Of a stretch of DNA of 64,000 bases, positions 37,282 through 47,919 are shown in pieces. Position 1 is the first letter of the stretch. Each line of letters opens with the position of its first letter. The notes below the pieces were generated by a model. That model saw only the letters and a list, made by a program, of their open reading frames with translations. It was not told the origin of the DNA and did not search any database. This DNA comes from Pseudoalteromonas ulvae UL12 (GTDB lineage Bacteria > Pseudomonadota > Gammaproteobacteria > Enterobacterales > Alteromonadaceae), in the NCBI RefSeq assembly GCF_014925405.1, contig NZ_AQHJ01000029.1, forward strand, positions 62,001-126,000, written 5' to 3'. The position numbers were made by a program, and so were the translations under genes.

Positions 37282-38205
37282 ATGTCACAACAGTCAGAAT
37301 TTATTTGGTTAAATGGCAAGATGATCCCTTATGAGCAGGCGACAACGCATGTATTGAGTCATGCAATCCATTACGGAAGCTCAGTGTTTGAAGGGATCCG
37401 AGCATACGACACACCAAACGGTCCGGCCATTTTTCGATTAACTGATCACATGAAGCGCATGTATGACTCGGCGAAAATATATCGAATGGAAATCCCTTAC
37501 TCGCTTGAGGAATTAATTCAAGCCTGTAAAGACACGGTGGCGCAAAATGGTTTTAAAGATGCTTACCTTCGTCCTTTTGCATATTTAGGTCACGTAGGTT
37601 TGGGGCTTAACCCGAAATCACATATTGCTGATGTCTCGGTTGCTGCAATGCAGTGGGGCGCATATTTAGGTGAAGACAGCCTTGCTAACGGGGTCGATGT
37701 CTGTATTTCTTCATGGAATCGTTTAGCGCCGAATACAATGCCAACTGCAGCCAAAGCGGGAGGCAATTATTTATCTTCTCAGCTGATTTCTGGTGAAGCT
37801 AAGCGCAATGGTTATGTTGAAGGAATTGCTCTTGATACCAATGGCATGCTAAGTGAAGGAGCGGGAGAAAACCTTTTTGTTATCAAAAATGGCGTGTTAT
37901 TTACCCCACCGACGACAGCATGTATTTTGCCTGGTTTAACGCGAGATACCATCATGACCTTGGCTAAAGAGTTTGGTTATGAAGTACGCGAAGAAGCAAT
38001 TGCCCGTGAAGCCTTATATTTGGCTGATGAGTTTTTTATGACAGGCACAGCTGCAGAAATAGTCCCTGTAAGAAGCGTAGATAGAATTCCAGTTGGAACA
38101 GGCGCTCGAGGACCGATCACTGCAAGATTACAAAAAGCATATTTCGATTTGGTTAAAGGGCAGACTGACGACCCTCATGGCTGGTTAGAGTACGTAAACG
38201 TATAA
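37282..38205 (+). CDS. ilvE: Branched-chain amino acid aminotransferase
   Basis: The 307-residue fold-type IV PLP enzyme shows the family opening FIWLNGKMIPYEQA, HYGSSVFEGIRAY, the PLP lysine K158 in PTAAKAGGNY, and the late EFFMTGTAAEIVPV block. It makes the last step in leucine, isoleucine and valine synthesis, using glutamate. Third gene of the ilv operon, 60 bases after ilvM. Confidence 0.96.
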   Translation: MSQQSEFIWLNGKMIPYEQATTHVLSHAIHYGSSVFEGIRAYDTPNGPAIFRLTDHMKRMYDSAKIYRMEIPYSLEELIQACKDTVAQNGFKDAYLRPFAYLGHVGLGLNPKSHIADVSVAAMQWGAYLGEDSLANGVDVCISSWNRLAPNTMPTAAKAGGNYLSSQLISGEAKRNGYVEGIALDTNGMLSEGAGENLFVIKNGVLFTPPTTACILPGLTRDTIMTLAKEFGYEVREEAIAREALYLADEFFMTGTAAEIVPVRSVDRIPVGTGARGPITARLQKAYFDLVKGQTDDPHGWLEYVNV

Positions 38206-38262
38206 CATTAATTTTTGGGAATGAGGACTAGGAGATGCGTCTCCTAAAACACAGAGGTAACT

Positions 38263-40119
38263 ATGGCTAAATTAAGAAGTGCAGAAACAACTGAAGGTCG
38301 AAAACGCGCAGGAGCACGCGCTCTTTGGCGTGCGACAGGGATGACAGATAAAGATTTTGGTAAACCGATTATCGCGGTTGTTAACTCATTTACTCAATTT
38401 GTGCCTGGACATGTTCACCTCAATCAACTGAGTGAATTAATGGCACAAACCATCACCGATGCCGGTGGGGTACCAAAAGAATTCAATACTATTGCCATTG
38501 ATGATGGGATTGCAATGGGACATGGTGGCATGTTGTATTCATTGCCGTCACGGGATTTAATCGCTGATTCGGTCGAATATATGGTTAATGGTCATTGTGC
38601 TGATGCCATGATTTGTATTTCAAACTGCGACAAAATTACACCAGGGATGATGCTTGCTGCTTTGCGTCTAAACATACCAGTGATTTTTGTATCAGGTGGC
38701 CCAATGGAGGCGGGGAAAACGCGTTTGGCTGGTATCGATATCAAACTTGATTTGGTTGATGCGATGGTCAAAGGCGCTGATTCGACTGTGAGTGATGCGG
38801 ATTCTGAACAGGTCGAACGTTCTGCTTGCCCAACGTGTGGATCATGCTCGGGTATGTTTACGGCAAATTCAATGAACTGTTTGTTAGAGGCCATCGGGTT
38901 AGCGTTACCAGGTAACGGTACTACCCTTGCGACTCATAAAGATCGTAAACAGCTCTATGTCGAGGCGGGTGCGCGAATTGTCGATTTATGTCGTGAATAT
39001 TATCAAAAAGATAACGCTGCTGTATTACCCAGAGCGATAGCTAATCGCACTGCATTTATGAATGCTATGGTAGTCGATATTGCGATGGGTGGATCATCAA
39101 ATACAGTTTTGCATTTATTAGCGGCTGCGCAAGAGGCGGGCGTTGACTTTGATATGTCTCATATCGACGCATTATCTCGTAAAACACCATTTTTATGTAA
39201 AGTGGCCCCAGCGACACCCGATTACCACATTGAAGATGTGCATCGTGCTGGTGGCATGATGGCGATTATTCGTGAATTAGGTAAAGCGGGTTTGGTTGAT
39301 TTATCGGTTGATCATGTGGCGGGCATGACGATGGCTGACTTAGTGAAAAAATGGGATGCGACTGATCCCACAAATGAAGCTGCTCAGAAATTCTACCGTG
39401 CAGGCCCTGCCGGTATTCGCACCACCAAAGCCATGAGTCAAGAGTGTCGTTGGCCTGAAGGGGATAATGATCGCGAAAACGGATGTATCCGCAGTGTTGA
39501 AAATGCGTTCCGACAAGACGGTGGTCTTGCGGTTCTTTACGGAAACTTGGCAGAAGATGGTTGTATAGTTAAAAGCGCCGGTGTGGTTGATGAGATGCTG
39601 CATTTTGAAGGGCGTGCAGTAGTCTATGAATCTCAAGATGATTCAGTAGCCGGCATTTTAAATGATGAAGTAAAAGCGGGTGATGTGGTTGTTATCCGTT
39701 ATGAAGGGCCTAAAGGTGGACCAGGGATGCAAGAAATGCTGTATCCGACCAGTTACTTGAAATCAAAAGGATTAGCCGAAAAATGTGCGCTTATCACAGA
39801 TGGGCGTTTTTCAGGCGGCACGTCAGGGCTATCGATAGGGCATGTATCACCTGAAGCTGCTAGCGGTGGCGCGATTGCTTTTGTTGAAAATGGCGACAAA
39901 ATCATCATTGATATTGCAACACGTCAAATTCAACTCGACCTCAGTGAAGAAGAGCTTGCAGCGCGTAAGCAAAAACAACTTGATCGCGGTAAGTTAGCAT
40001 TTAAACCTCTTGACCGTGAACGATATGTTTCATCAGCATTAAAAGCTTATGCATTATTGGCAACCAGTGCGGATAAAGGGGCGGTGCGTGATTTAGCTAA
40101 ATTAGAGGAGCTAAGCTGA
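38263..40119 (+). CDS. ilvD: Dihydroxy-acid dehydratase
   Basis: At 618 residues it has normal length. Iron-sulphur ligands and substrate motifs are visible: [10 protein letters not shown] (cysteine), [16 protein letters not shown] and [21 protein letters not shown]. It dehydrates dihydroxy-acids to the 2-oxo acids used by IlvE. Its start ATG 38263 has GAGGTAACT before it. Its stop is one base before the ilvA start, so the two genes are tightly coupled. Confidence 0.97.
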   Translation: MAKLRSAETTEGRKRAGARALWRATGMTDKDFGKPIIAVVNSFTQFVPGHVHLNQLSELMAQTITDAGGVPKEFNTIAIDDGIAMGHGGMLYSLPSRDLIADSVEYMVNGHCADAMICISNCDKITPGMMLAALRLNIPVIFVSGGPMEAGKTRLAGIDIKLDLVDAMVKGADSTVSDADSEQVERSACPTCGSCSGMFTANSMNCLLEAIGLALPGNGTTLATHKDRKQLYVEAGARIVDLCREYYQKDNAAVLPRAIANRTAFMNAMVVDIAMGGSSNTVLHLLAAAQEAGVDFDMSHIDALSRKTPFLCKVAPATPDYHIEDVHRAGGMMAIIRELGKAGLVDLSVDHVAGMTMADLVKKWDATDPTNEAAQKFYRAGPAGIRTTKAMSQECRWPEGDNDRENGCIRSVENAFRQDGGLAVLYGNLAEDGCIVKSAGVVDEMLHFEGRAVVYESQDDSVAGILNDEVKAGDVVVIRYEGPKGGPGMQEMLYPTSYLKSKGLAEKCALITDGRFSGGTSGLSIGHVSPEAASGGAIAFVENGDKIIIDIATRQIQLDLSEEELAARKQKQLDRGKLAFKPLDRERYVSSALKAYALLATSADKGAVRDLAKLEELS

Positions 40120-40120
40120 A

Positions 40121-41662
40121 ATGGTGTCAAAAGAGCTTGAGTACTTCAGAGCAATTATCCAAGCCAATATGGAGCCATTGGCTAAATTGACTCAAGTGAG
40201 TGACATGCCAAGTTTAGAAAAAAAACTGGGCAATAAAATTTGGTTAAAACGCGAAGATCAGCAGCCTGTTTATTCGTTTAAGTTGCGTGGTGCCTATCAT
40301 AAATTAAAGCAACTACCTGAAAAATCTAAAGTTGTCACTGCCTCTGCAGGTAATCATGCCCAAGGTGTGGCACTGAGCGCCAGTTTTTTAGGTCACACAG
40401 CTAAAATAGTGATGCCAGTGACGACACCAGAAATTAAGGTCAATGCTGTTAGAGATTTAGGTGGGGAAGTCATTTTGCATGGCCATCATTTTGATGCCGC
40501 CAATAGCTTTGCTTTGAATCTAGCCGAGCAAGAAGGTGCGGTGTTTGTCCCGCCGTTTGATGATCCTGATGTTATTGTGGGTCAAGGCACGATTGCACGA
40601 GAGTTAATGCAGCAACTCCCAGAGTTAGATGCTGTATTTATTCCGGTTGGTGGCGGTGGATTACTCGCTGGCATGTCGGTGTATATTAAATCGCTGCGCC
40701 CTGATATTAAAGTAATTGGCGTAGAATCAGAAGAAAGCGCATGTTTAAAAGCTGCGCTGGAAGCGGGTCACCCCGTTGAGCTTGAACGGGTGGGAAGCTT
40801 CGCCGATGGTGTTGCAGTGAAGATTATCGGCAAAGAAACGTTTCGTTTAGCTCAGCAATTTTGCGATGAAGTAGTGACGGTGAGTAGTGATGAAATTTGT
40901 GCCGCCATGCAAGATGTCTTTGTTGGAACCCGAGCTGTCGCTGAGCCTTCAGGGGCACTCGCGCTGGCAGGATTAAAAAAATGGGTCAGTGACAATCAAG
41001 CGCGCAATATGAATTTAGCCGCTGTTTTGTCTGGCGCTAATCTTAACTTCGACCGATTACGCTATGTTGCAGAGCGCACCGCTTTAGGTGAAAAAAATGA
41101 AGCGTTACTTGCTGTCACTATCGGTGAAGAAAAAGGCAGTTTCCGCAAATTTTGTAAAGCGTTAGGTGGGCGAGCGATTACCGAGTTTAACTATCGATAC
41201 AGCGCTGTCGCGATGGCACAAATTTTTGTTGGTGTGGGTTTGCGTCGCGGCCAAGTGGAGTTAGATGAGTTAAAAAATGAATTAACGACACTTGATTATG
41301 ATTTTGCTGATTTATCTGATGATGAATTAGCTAAGCTCCATTTGAGATATATGGTTGGGGGAAAGCCCGATCAAATCTTACAAGAAAGGTTGTTTCGTTT
41401 TGAATTTCCTGAATATCCGGGGGCGCTTGAGCGCTTTTTAGATACCTTAGGTACAAATTGGAATATTACTTTATTTCATTATCGCAACCATGGTGCAGCC
41501 ACGGGCAACGTGTTGGCTGCGTTTGAGATCCCGGCAGAAGACGATAGCGCGTTTTCGGAGCATTTAGCCCGTTTAGGTTATGAATACCAAGAAGAAACGT
41601 GCAACCCATGTTATCAACGATTTTTGGCGGCAAATGTTGAGCGTCTCGCAAATGTAGGATAA
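40121..41662 (+). CDS. ilvA: Threonine ammonia-lyase, biosynthetic
   Basis: The 513-residue enzyme combines a fold-type II PLP catalytic domain (1-320; lysine K54 in YSFKLRGAYHKL, PLP-phosphate GGGGLLAG) with two C-terminal ACT-like regulatory domains (about 330-510, starting EALLAVTIGEEKGSFRKF). The regulatory part indicates the isoleucine-inhibited biosynthetic form. It converts threonine to 2-oxobutyrate, feeding IlvG. It is the last gene of the operon. Confidence 0.97.
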   Translation: MVSKELEYFRAIIQANMEPLAKLTQVSDMPSLEKKLGNKIWLKREDQQPVYSFKLRGAYHKLKQLPEKSKVVTASAGNHAQGVALSASFLGHTAKIVMPVTTPEIKVNAVRDLGGEVILHGHHFDAANSFALNLAEQEGAVFVPPFDDPDVIVGQGTIARELMQQLPELDAVFIPVGGGGLLAGMSVYIKSLRPDIKVIGVESEESACLKAALEAGHPVELERVGSFADGVAVKIIGKETFRLAQQFCDEVVTVSSDEICAAMQDVFVGTRAVAEPSGALALAGLKKWVSDNQARNMNLAAVLSGANLNFDRLRYVAERTALGEKNEALLAVTIGEEKGSFRKFCKALGGRAITEFNYRYSAVAMAQIFVGVGLRRGQVELDELKNELTTLDYDFADLSDDELAKLHLRYMVGGKPDQILQERLFRFEFPEYPGALERFLDTLGTNWNITLFHYRNHGAATGNVLAAFEIPAEDDSAFSEHLARLGYEYQEETCNPCYQRFLAANVERLANVG

Positions 41663-41683
41663 ACGAGCCGTGTACAAATTAAG

Positions 41684-41709
41684 AACGCTGCAGATTGTGG
41701 CGTTTTTTT
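41684..41709 (+). terminator. ilv operon terminator
   Basis: AACGC and GCGTT flank an 11-base loop and are followed by a run of about eight T. The stem is short, but the T run and position 22 bases after the ilvA stop make it likely. Confidence 0.65.
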
Positions 41710-41768
41710 TTATTTATCAACTATAGTTTAAAGTCATAAAGCACAATGAATTCAGCAACAAGGATTGT

Positions 41769-42836
41769 ATGCGAACCTTACTCATCGGGTTGTTTTTTTT
41801 CTTATCGCCTTACCAAGTCAAAGCTAATGATAGCGTTGTGTTGCAATTAAAATGGCAGCATCAATTCCAGTTCGCGGGTTATTATATGGCAATTGAGCGG
41901 GGTTACTATCACGAGCTGGGTTTAAATGTGACCATAGTTCCTGCTGCGCCTCAAGATATCGATACGATCCCCAAAGTGGTGTCTGGTCAGGCTGATTTTG
42001 GTATCGCCAATTCCGGCTTGCTTTTACATCGCATGGAAGGCGAGCCATTAGTGGCCATGTCGGCTATTTTTCAAAGTTCACCATATTGTTGGTTGGCAAA
42101 AACAGATCAGGGGATTAGAAATGTCGCTGATTTTAAAGGAAAACGAATCGCATTTTTTAACCAAAAAGAGGGGGCAGAGCTATTTGCTATGTTGTCTCAG
42201 CACGGCTTGAGTGCAGCTGATTTTGTTTTAGAAGATAAGAAAGTCACTTTGCAAAATTGGATCAATAATGAAGTGGATATTTTGAAGGTCTATGCCACTA
42301 ATGAACCGTTTTTACTCAAGCAGCGGCAAATAGGTTTTCATTTGTTTTGCCCTAAAAAGCATGGCTTAAATGCATATTCAGATGTGTTATTTACGCGTCA
42401 GGACGTCATCGATAAAAATCCGCAATTAGTACAGAGATTTTACACCGCGACCAACAAAGGCTGGCGAGAAGCCATTAATCACCCAGAAGAAGCTATAGAG
42501 GTGATTAAAACACACTATAACAGTCAAAAATCTCGTGCTCATTTGGCATTTGAAGCAGAGAAACTGATTAACCTGGTGCATTCAGATCACACTCAGTTAG
42601 GGCAAATGTCGAGTGCCCGTTGGCGAGTTATTGCTGACATGTATGGTATTGATAGGCAAATTGTTGAGCAAAACTTACCTGGTTTTATATATCAAACAGC
42701 CAAAAGTCAGCCATGGGATATCTCATGGATGCATATTTTGGCATGTATCATCATTGTTGTGTCATTTCCGAGTTATTATCGCCTGTTGTCGACAGAGGAA
42801 AAGCGTAAAAATAAGCTGTTGGTGAAGTTAAACTGA
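41769..42836 (+). CDS. NMT1/THI5-like binding protein with C-terminal membrane anchor, truncated sensor
   Basis: The 355 residues have a signal peptide (about 1-19), an NMT1/THI5-type periplasmic binding domain (about 22-310; VVLQLKWQHQFQFAGYYMAIERGYY, QADFGIANSG) and one membrane helix near 315-335 (ILACIIIVVSFPSYY) followed by only about 20 charged residues ending in KNKLLVKLN. In related proteins this binding domain and helix are followed by PAS, GGDEF or kinase domains. Here translation stops where a signalling domain would start. It could be a membrane-tethered transport component or a remnant sensor. No ABC permease lies nearby. Confidence 0.8.
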   Translation: MRTLLIGLFFFLSPYQVKANDSVVLQLKWQHQFQFAGYYMAIERGYYHELGLNVTIVPAAPQDIDTIPKVVSGQADFGIANSGLLLHRMEGEPLVAMSAIFQSSPYCWLAKTDQGIRNVADFKGKRIAFFNQKEGAELFAMLSQHGLSAADFVLEDKKVTLQNWINNEVDILKVYATNEPFLLKQRQIGFHLFCPKKHGLNAYSDVLFTRQDVIDKNPQLVQRFYTATNKGWREAINHPEEAIEVIKTHYNSQKSRAHLAFEAEKLINLVHSDHTQLGQMSSARWRVIADMYGIDRQIVEQNLPGFIYQTAKSQPWDISWMHILACIIIVVSFPSYYRLLSTEEKRKNKLLVKLN

Positions 42837-42891
42837 CAAGCAAGAAACGAAATTGTTATGATAGCGTGTTTTTTCGTTTGAGCTTTATTTC

Positions 42892-44079
42892 ATGAATTAT
42901 GATGCGCACTTCTTCGCTTTAGATCAATTATTATCTCGCACTCAATGTTATTGGCAGTTAGTTGCATTTGATCACAGTCATATCCCTTGGCCTGAATTAG
43001 TATCGCCTTTGCAGGCACTCAGTGATGACGATGTCGCTGAACTGGACAGTTGTCCGCATAAGTTGCAGCAATGGTTGGCGCAGTATATTCCTGATGTCGC
43101 TCAATTAGCGCCATTAGAAATATTACCAAGTCTAGATAATCAGAATGTTGCGTGGCCATTTTGGCTTGAAAGTGGTATCAAAGGTCGTAAGATTGCCCAA
43201 CTGAAAAGCTTTGTATCTGCGGTGGATGAGCAGCACTTACCGGTTTTGGAGTGGTGTGCAGGAAAAGGTCATTTAGGCCGCATGTTGTCATATTCTGGTG
43301 CACCACGTGTGCAAAGTGTCGAATTACAATCACACTTATGTGAACAAGGAAAACATCTCGCTCAGAAATATCAGTTGAACATCCAATTTGATCAACTGGA
43401 TGTTTTGAGTAAACGAGCTTCACACTTTGTTGAACAGCAACAGCATGGGGTAGCTTTACATGCCTGTGGGGCGCTGCATCAGCAATTAATGCAGTTGGGG
43501 GTGGAGAAGCAAACTCAAAAGCTGACATTATCCCCTTGCTGTTATCATTTAATCGAGCAAGATTATTACACTGCGATGAGTGAGCGTGCTAAGCAATCAG
43601 CCTTGCAATTGCAAAAATCCGATTTAAAACTCGCTTTACAAGAAACGGTTACAGCCGCAGATCGAATCACTCAATTGCGTCAAACTGAAGTCGAATGGCG
43701 TCTAGCTTTTGATTCGATGCAGCAAATAGTGTGTGACCGAGACACATATTTAAGTGTCCCTTCAGTAAGTAAATCGATGTTCAATGGCACATTCAGCGAT
43801 TTTTGTTTCTGGGCAGCTGATAAAAAAGGCATCACATTACCTGACGACATCGACTTTGATGCTTATTTAATTAAGGGAAAACAACGAAAGCAAGTGACAG
43901 ACCGTATTGAATTAATTCGCCATGCTTTTCGCCGAGCGATTGAGTTATGGTTAGTATTAGATCGGGTGTTATTTTTACAGCAGCACGGTTATCAGGTTAC
44001 CTTAAGTGAGTTTTGTGCTAAAACTATTACTCCTAGAAACGTGTTAATTCAAGCCATTAAAAATAAGAATAAAGAATGA
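42892..44079 (+). CDS. SAM-dependent methyltransferase (METTL25/GSTCD-type domain)
   Basis: The 395-residue protein has a central SAM fold: LEWCAGKGHLGRML as the binding loop, VQSVELQSHLCEQGKHLA as strand 2 with its acidic end, and ALHACGALHQQLMQ, then LSPCCYHLI. The ACGALH and SPCCYHL motifs are typical of the 'methyltransferase_32'-like group that includes METTL25 and GSTCD. A C-terminal region of about 120 residues looks helical and unknown. The substrate, perhaps RNA or protein, is not known. Its stop overlaps the carbonic anhydrase start by four bases, implying co-translation. Confidence 0.8.
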   Translation: MNYDAHFFALDQLLSRTQCYWQLVAFDHSHIPWPELVSPLQALSDDDVAELDSCPHKLQQWLAQYIPDVAQLAPLEILPSLDNQNVAWPFWLESGIKGRKIAQLKSFVSAVDEQHLPVLEWCAGKGHLGRMLSYSGAPRVQSVELQSHLCEQGKHLAQKYQLNIQFDQLDVLSKRASHFVEQQQHGVALHACGALHQQLMQLGVEKQTQKLTLSPCCYHLIEQDYYTAMSERAKQSALQLQKSDLKLALQETVTAADRITQLRQTEVEWRLAFDSMQQIVCDRDTYLSVPSVSKSMFNGTFSDFCFWAADKKGITLPDDIDFDAYLIKGKQRKQVTDRIELIRHAFRRAIELWLVLDRVLFLQQHGYQVTLSEFCAKTITPRNVLIQAIKNKNKE

Positions 44080-44732
44080 AAAAACTAGGTCAGTTATTTG
44101 CGAACAATCGGCATTGGGCATGCAAGATGACTGAAGGTAACAGTCAATTCTTTAAAATATTGTCTATGCAACAAAACCCTGAGTATTTATGGATCGGCTG
44201 CTCCGACTCCCGAGTACCTGCGAATGAAATTGTAGGTTTATTACCAGGGGAGTTATTTGTCCATCGTAATGTAGCCAATGTGGTGGTGCATACCGATCAC
44301 AATTGTTTATCTGTGATGCAGTACGCAATAGATGTTCTGCAAGTTAAACACATCATGGTTGTCGGTCACTATGGTTGCGGTGGAGTCAAAGCAGCATTAG
44401 ATGGAGCTAGATTTGGCTTAATCGACAATTGGCTGCGTCATGTTAGTGATGCAAAAGAGAAAAACCAGCAGCAACTCGATGCGATTATTGATCCCCTGCG
44501 TAAGTTTGATGCCATGTGTGAAATTAACGTAATAGAACAAGTTAGGAATGTGTGCCAAACTAACTTAGTAGAAAACGCATGGGACAGAGGGCAGGAGCTT
44601 TCTGTACACGGTTGGATTTACGGTCTCAAAGATGGTCATCTAAGAGATCTTTGTTCTGGTATTAGTCATACGAATGAGATGCACTCTATATATCAACTTG
44701 CGATTGAAGATGTTTTTTCATCAACTCGCTAA
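44076..44732 (+). CDS. can: Beta-class carbonic anhydrase
   Basis: This 218-residue enzyme has all zinc ligands in the E. coli positions: C42 and D44 (CSDSR), H98 and C101 (GHYGCGG). D44-R46 pairing marks a type II enzyme that is pH and bicarbonate sensitive. It interconverts CO2 and bicarbonate in the cytoplasm, supporting carboxylation reactions. It starts inside the methyltransferase stop and its end overlaps the binding-protein gene by 23 bases, so three genes share one transcript. Confidence 0.95.
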   Translation: MKKLGQLFANNRHWACKMTEGNSQFFKILSMQQNPEYLWIGCSDSRVPANEIVGLLPGELFVHRNVANVVVHTDHNCLSVMQYAIDVLQVKHIMVVGHYGCGGVKAALDGARFGLIDNWLRHVSDAKEKNQQQLDAIIDPLRKFDAMCEINVIEQVRNVCQTNLVENAWDRGQELSVHGWIYGLKDGHLRDLCSGISHTNEMHSIYQLAIEDVFSSTR

Positions 44733-45417
44733 GTTATTTATTGGCTTTTTTATCGGGTTGCTCTTTTTTCCCTTTAAGGTTGCGGCTTTTGAAAAGTTGC
44801 TCTTAGATGTGCCTATTTTTCCTCCTTACACTTATGTGACTAGCGAGCAGCGCCTAACCGGGCAAGGTGTTGAAAAGATCAGTGGTATATTGAATAAAAT
44901 TGGTGTGCCATATTCATTTAAAATTGTTGCTAATCATGGTGTTGCATTAGATGGCCTTAAGCGAGGTCATAATAATGGTTTTTGTTTGGGGACTCAAAAC
45001 CCTGAACGCGATAAATATGGTGTGATGTCTCGGGCGGTATTGGTTAATGACTGGGCTTGGTTTTATTTATCCGATAATGAACTGACTCCTGATTCTGCTA
45101 ATTTCAAACAAGTAGCAAGAGTAGGAACTAAGCTCAATACCAATACTTACCAATGGCTTAAACAAAATAAGTACCATATTGCCTCACTTCCAAATGAAGC
45201 AACCACACTGACAAAAATGCTTTTTAAGCAGCGAATTGATACTGTGTTTCTTTCTGCGGATGTTTTTTGGTATGCATTACGTGCCAATGGGTATGATGTC
45301 AGCAAAGTTAAGCAAAAAACCCAATCATCACGGCCTTTTGGTTGTTATTTTTCTAATGAGTATCTAGCGGAAAACCCTGGTTTTCTGGCTGAATTTAATC
45401 AACAAGTGGGGCAGTGA
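44710..45417 (+). CDS. Periplasmic substrate-binding protein, family 3-like
   Basis: This 235-residue protein has a signal peptide (MFFHQLAKLFIGFFIGLLFF, cleavage after about 30) and the type II periplasmic-binding fold of SBP_bac_3 (polar amino acid type): PIFPPYTYVTSEQRLTGQGV, GFCLGTQNPERDKYG, and WLKQNKYHIASLPNEA. I start at ATG 44710, since this begins a normal signal peptide; the frame extends 12 codons further into can. No permease genes follow, so it may be a stand-alone or sensor-linked binding protein. Specificity is unknown. Confidence 0.75.
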   Translation: MFFHQLAKLFIGFFIGLLFFPFKVAAFEKLLLDVPIFPPYTYVTSEQRLTGQGVEKISGILNKIGVPYSFKIVANHGVALDGLKRGHNNGFCLGTQNPERDKYGVMSRAVLVNDWAWFYLSDNELTPDSANFKQVARVGTKLNTNTYQWLKQNKYHIASLPNEATTLTKMLFKQRIDTVFLSADVFWYALRANGYDVSKVKQKTQSSRPFGCYFSNEYLAENPGFLAEFNQQVGQ

Positions 45418-45454
45418 AAGCGATCCAGAAGCATTGTCTCTGGATCATGGTCTG

Positions 45455-45712
45455 TCATTCCTGCTCTGAAGAGAGTTTCGCTTCAAGTTCAGATACTTTT
45501 TGCTCTAATTGACTCAGCTTTTCACGCGTGCGGATCAGCACTTGGCTTTGAATGTCGAACTCTTCACGAGATACGAAATCCATTTGCGCTAGTTTATTTT
45601 GCAACACTTGCTTGGTTTTGTTTTCCAAGTTCTCAGCTAAGCTTTTAACGCCTTGCGGCATATTGTCTGTTAGTTGCTTGGCTATTTCTTCAATTTTTGT
45701 TGGGTTAATCAT
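45455..45712 (-). CDS. ubiK: UbiK, ubiquinone biosynthesis accessory factor
   Basis: The 85 residues match the BMFP family: opening MINPTKIEEIAKQLTDNMPQ, then NLENKTKQVLQNKLAQMDFVSREEFDIQ and a C-terminal coiled coil. UbiK (YqiC) helps aerobic ubiquinone synthesis by binding UbiJ and membranes as a trimer. It is monocistronic, divergent from rep by about 180 bases, and converges with the binding-protein gene. Confidence 0.9.
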   Translation of the reverse strand: MINPTKIEEIAKQLTDNMPQGVKSLAENLENKTKQVLQNKLAQMDFVSREEFDIQSQVLIRTREKLSQLEQKVSELEAKLSSEQE

Positions 45713-45896
45713 CTCTTCAATCTCAATAGCGTTTAGTTCTCTTATGGTAACGCATCGCCCCTGTGCTTAGCAAAAACTGTGTGGTTTTTATGCTCAGATG
45801 CGGTGGCATTAAATTTTTTAACTTGTTTTCGTCGCTGGTAAAAGTACTGAGATCCGTTAAAATCCCTGTTCTTCTTTTTTTGCACGTTGTTCTGTT

Positions 45897-47912
45897 ATGA
45901 AATTAAATCCCAATCAAGATGAAGCGGTAAAATACATCAGTGGTCCTTGCCTTGTTCTAGCTGGAGCTGGTTCGGGTAAAACCCGTGTTATTACTAATAA
46001 AATCGCTTACTTAGTGCAAAAGTGCGAATACAAGTCAAAGAATATTGCTGCGGTCACATTTACCAATAAAGCCGCACGAGAAATGAAAGAACGCTTGATC
46101 CAAACCTTAGGCAAAAAAGATGCAAAAGGGGTGTGGGTGTCGACATTTCACACCTTAGGGTTGGAAATCATTAAAAAAGAGCTGATGACCTTAGGGTTTA
46201 AGCCGGGTTTTTCGTTATTTGATGATCAAGATATTGCTCAGCTGGTGGCTGAGTTAACAGAAAAAGAACTAAAAAAAGATAAAGATCAGCTCAATGCATT
46301 AAAAATGCACATCTCCAACTGGAAAAATGATTTGATCCACCCTGAACGGGCTATTCAAGAGGCAAAAGAGCCTCAAACAGCTTTGTTTGCTCAGTTATAT
46401 GCGCGCTATCAAAATCAGTTACGTGCATATAATGCGCTTGATTTTGATGATTTGATCATGGTGCCCACGGTGTTACTGGCCCAATACCCAGAAGTCAGAG
46501 AGCGCTGGCAAAACCGATTTCGATATTTACTGGTTGATGAATATCAAGATACAAATACCAGTCAGTATTTGCTGGTTAAATATTTGGTTGGCGAGCGAGC
46601 TCGCTTTACCGTGGTTGGGGATGATGACCAATCGATTTATTCTTGGCGGGGCGCTAAACCACAAAACTTAGTGCTACTCAGTAAGGATTTCCCTGCATTA
46701 CGCTTGATTAAATTAGAGCAAAATTACCGAAGTGCCGGGCGGATCCTTAAAGCGGCCAATATCTTAATCGCTAATAACCCCCATGTGTTTGAGAAAAAAT
46801 TATTCAGTGAGCTTGGTTATGGAGAGCCAATCAAAGTGATTGGTACCCGCGATGAAGAACACGAAGCAGAACGTGTGGTCGCTGAAATTATTTCTCATAA
46901 GTTCACGAAACGTACTAATTATAAAGATTATGCGATTTTGTATCGTGGTAATCACCAAGCAAGGATCTTCGAAAAAGGATTAATGGCCAACCGTATCCCC
47001 TACAAAATCAGTGGTGGTATGTCGTTTTTTAGTCGCTCAGAAATCAAAGACATCATGGCCTATTTGCGTTTACTGGTTAACCAAGATGACGATAATGCTT
47101 TTTTACGCATAGTGAATACTCCGCGACGCGAAATTGGTACCACGACCTTAGAAAAGTTAGGTAATTTTGCCAATCAAAAGCATATCAGCCTATTTGCAGC
47201 TGCATTTGAGCCTGAACTCAATGACTATTTAACTGGGCGTGGTTTTAATGCGTTACAAGGATTTGTTCGTTGGGTGGTGGAATTATCAGACAACGCTGTA
47301 CGAGGTGACACGTTAGAAGCTGTGAAAACCTTGATCCGTCAAATTAACTATGAAGATTATTTATACGAGTCTTCCACGAGTCCTAAAGCTGCAGAAATGC
47401 GCATGAAGAACGTCTCTGAGTTATATCGCTGGATCACAGATATGATCACTGGCAATGATGATAACCCACCGATGACACTTGCGGAGGTAGTCACTAAACT
47501 TACCCTTCGCGATATGATGGAGCGAAATGAAGACGAAGATGAGTCTGACGCTGTGCAGCTATTGACTTTACACGCCTCAAAAGGGCTCGAGTACCCGTAT
47601 GTGTTTATGGTTGGAATGGAAGAAGGTTTATTGCCCCATCAGGCCAGTATTGATGAAGACAATATCGAAGAAGAGCGCCGCCTTGCCTATGTTGGTATTA
47701 CTCGTGCTCAGCAAGAGCTCATTTTTACCTACGCGAAAGTTCGTCGTCAGTTTGGTGAAACCTCAAATACCGAAATCAGTCGTTTTGTAGAAGAGCTTCC
47801 TCAAGATGATTTAGCGTTTGAATCACGAAAGCAACCAGCAACACAAGCTGAGCGAATGGAAAAAGGCCAGGCTCGCGTTGCCAACTTACGTGCGATGTTG
47901 AAAAAGGACTAG
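45897..47912 (+). CDS. rep: ATP-dependent DNA helicase Rep
   Basis: The 671-residue SF1A helicase has motif [13 protein letters not shown], Ia FTNKAAREM, motif [12 protein letters not shown], motif [18 protein letters not shown], motif IV QNYRS and late motifs including [16 protein letters not shown] and [13 protein letters not shown]. It moves 3' to 5' on DNA and clears protein blocks ahead of the replisome. The start is ATG 45897. In E. coli rep lies near ilvC; here it is about 4 kb after the ilv operon. Confidence 0.96.
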   Translation: MKLNPNQDEAVKYISGPCLVLAGAGSGKTRVITNKIAYLVQKCEYKSKNIAAVTFTNKAAREMKERLIQTLGKKDAKGVWVSTFHTLGLEIIKKELMTLGFKPGFSLFDDQDIAQLVAELTEKELKKDKDQLNALKMHISNWKNDLIHPERAIQEAKEPQTALFAQLYARYQNQLRAYNALDFDDLIMVPTVLLAQYPEVRERWQNRFRYLLVDEYQDTNTSQYLLVKYLVGERARFTVVGDDDQSIYSWRGAKPQNLVLLSKDFPALRLIKLEQNYRSAGRILKAANILIANNPHVFEKKLFSELGYGEPIKVIGTRDEEHEAERVVAEIISHKFTKRTNYKDYAILYRGNHQARIFEKGLMANRIPYKISGGMSFFSRSEIKDIMAYLRLLVNQDDDNAFLRIVNTPRREIGTTTLEKLGNFANQKHISLFAAAFEPELNDYLTGRGFNALQGFVRWVVELSDNAVRGDTLEAVKTLIRQINYEDYLYESSTSPKAAEMRMKNVSELYRWITDMITGNDDNPPMTLAEVVTKLTLRDMMERNEDEDESDAVQLLTLHASKGLEYPYVFMVGMEEGLLPHQASIDEDNIEEERRLAYVGITRAQQELIFTYAKVRRQFGETSNTEISRFVEELPQDDLAFESRKQPATQAERMEKGQARVANLRAMLKKD

Positions 47913-47919
47913 TCCCGAC

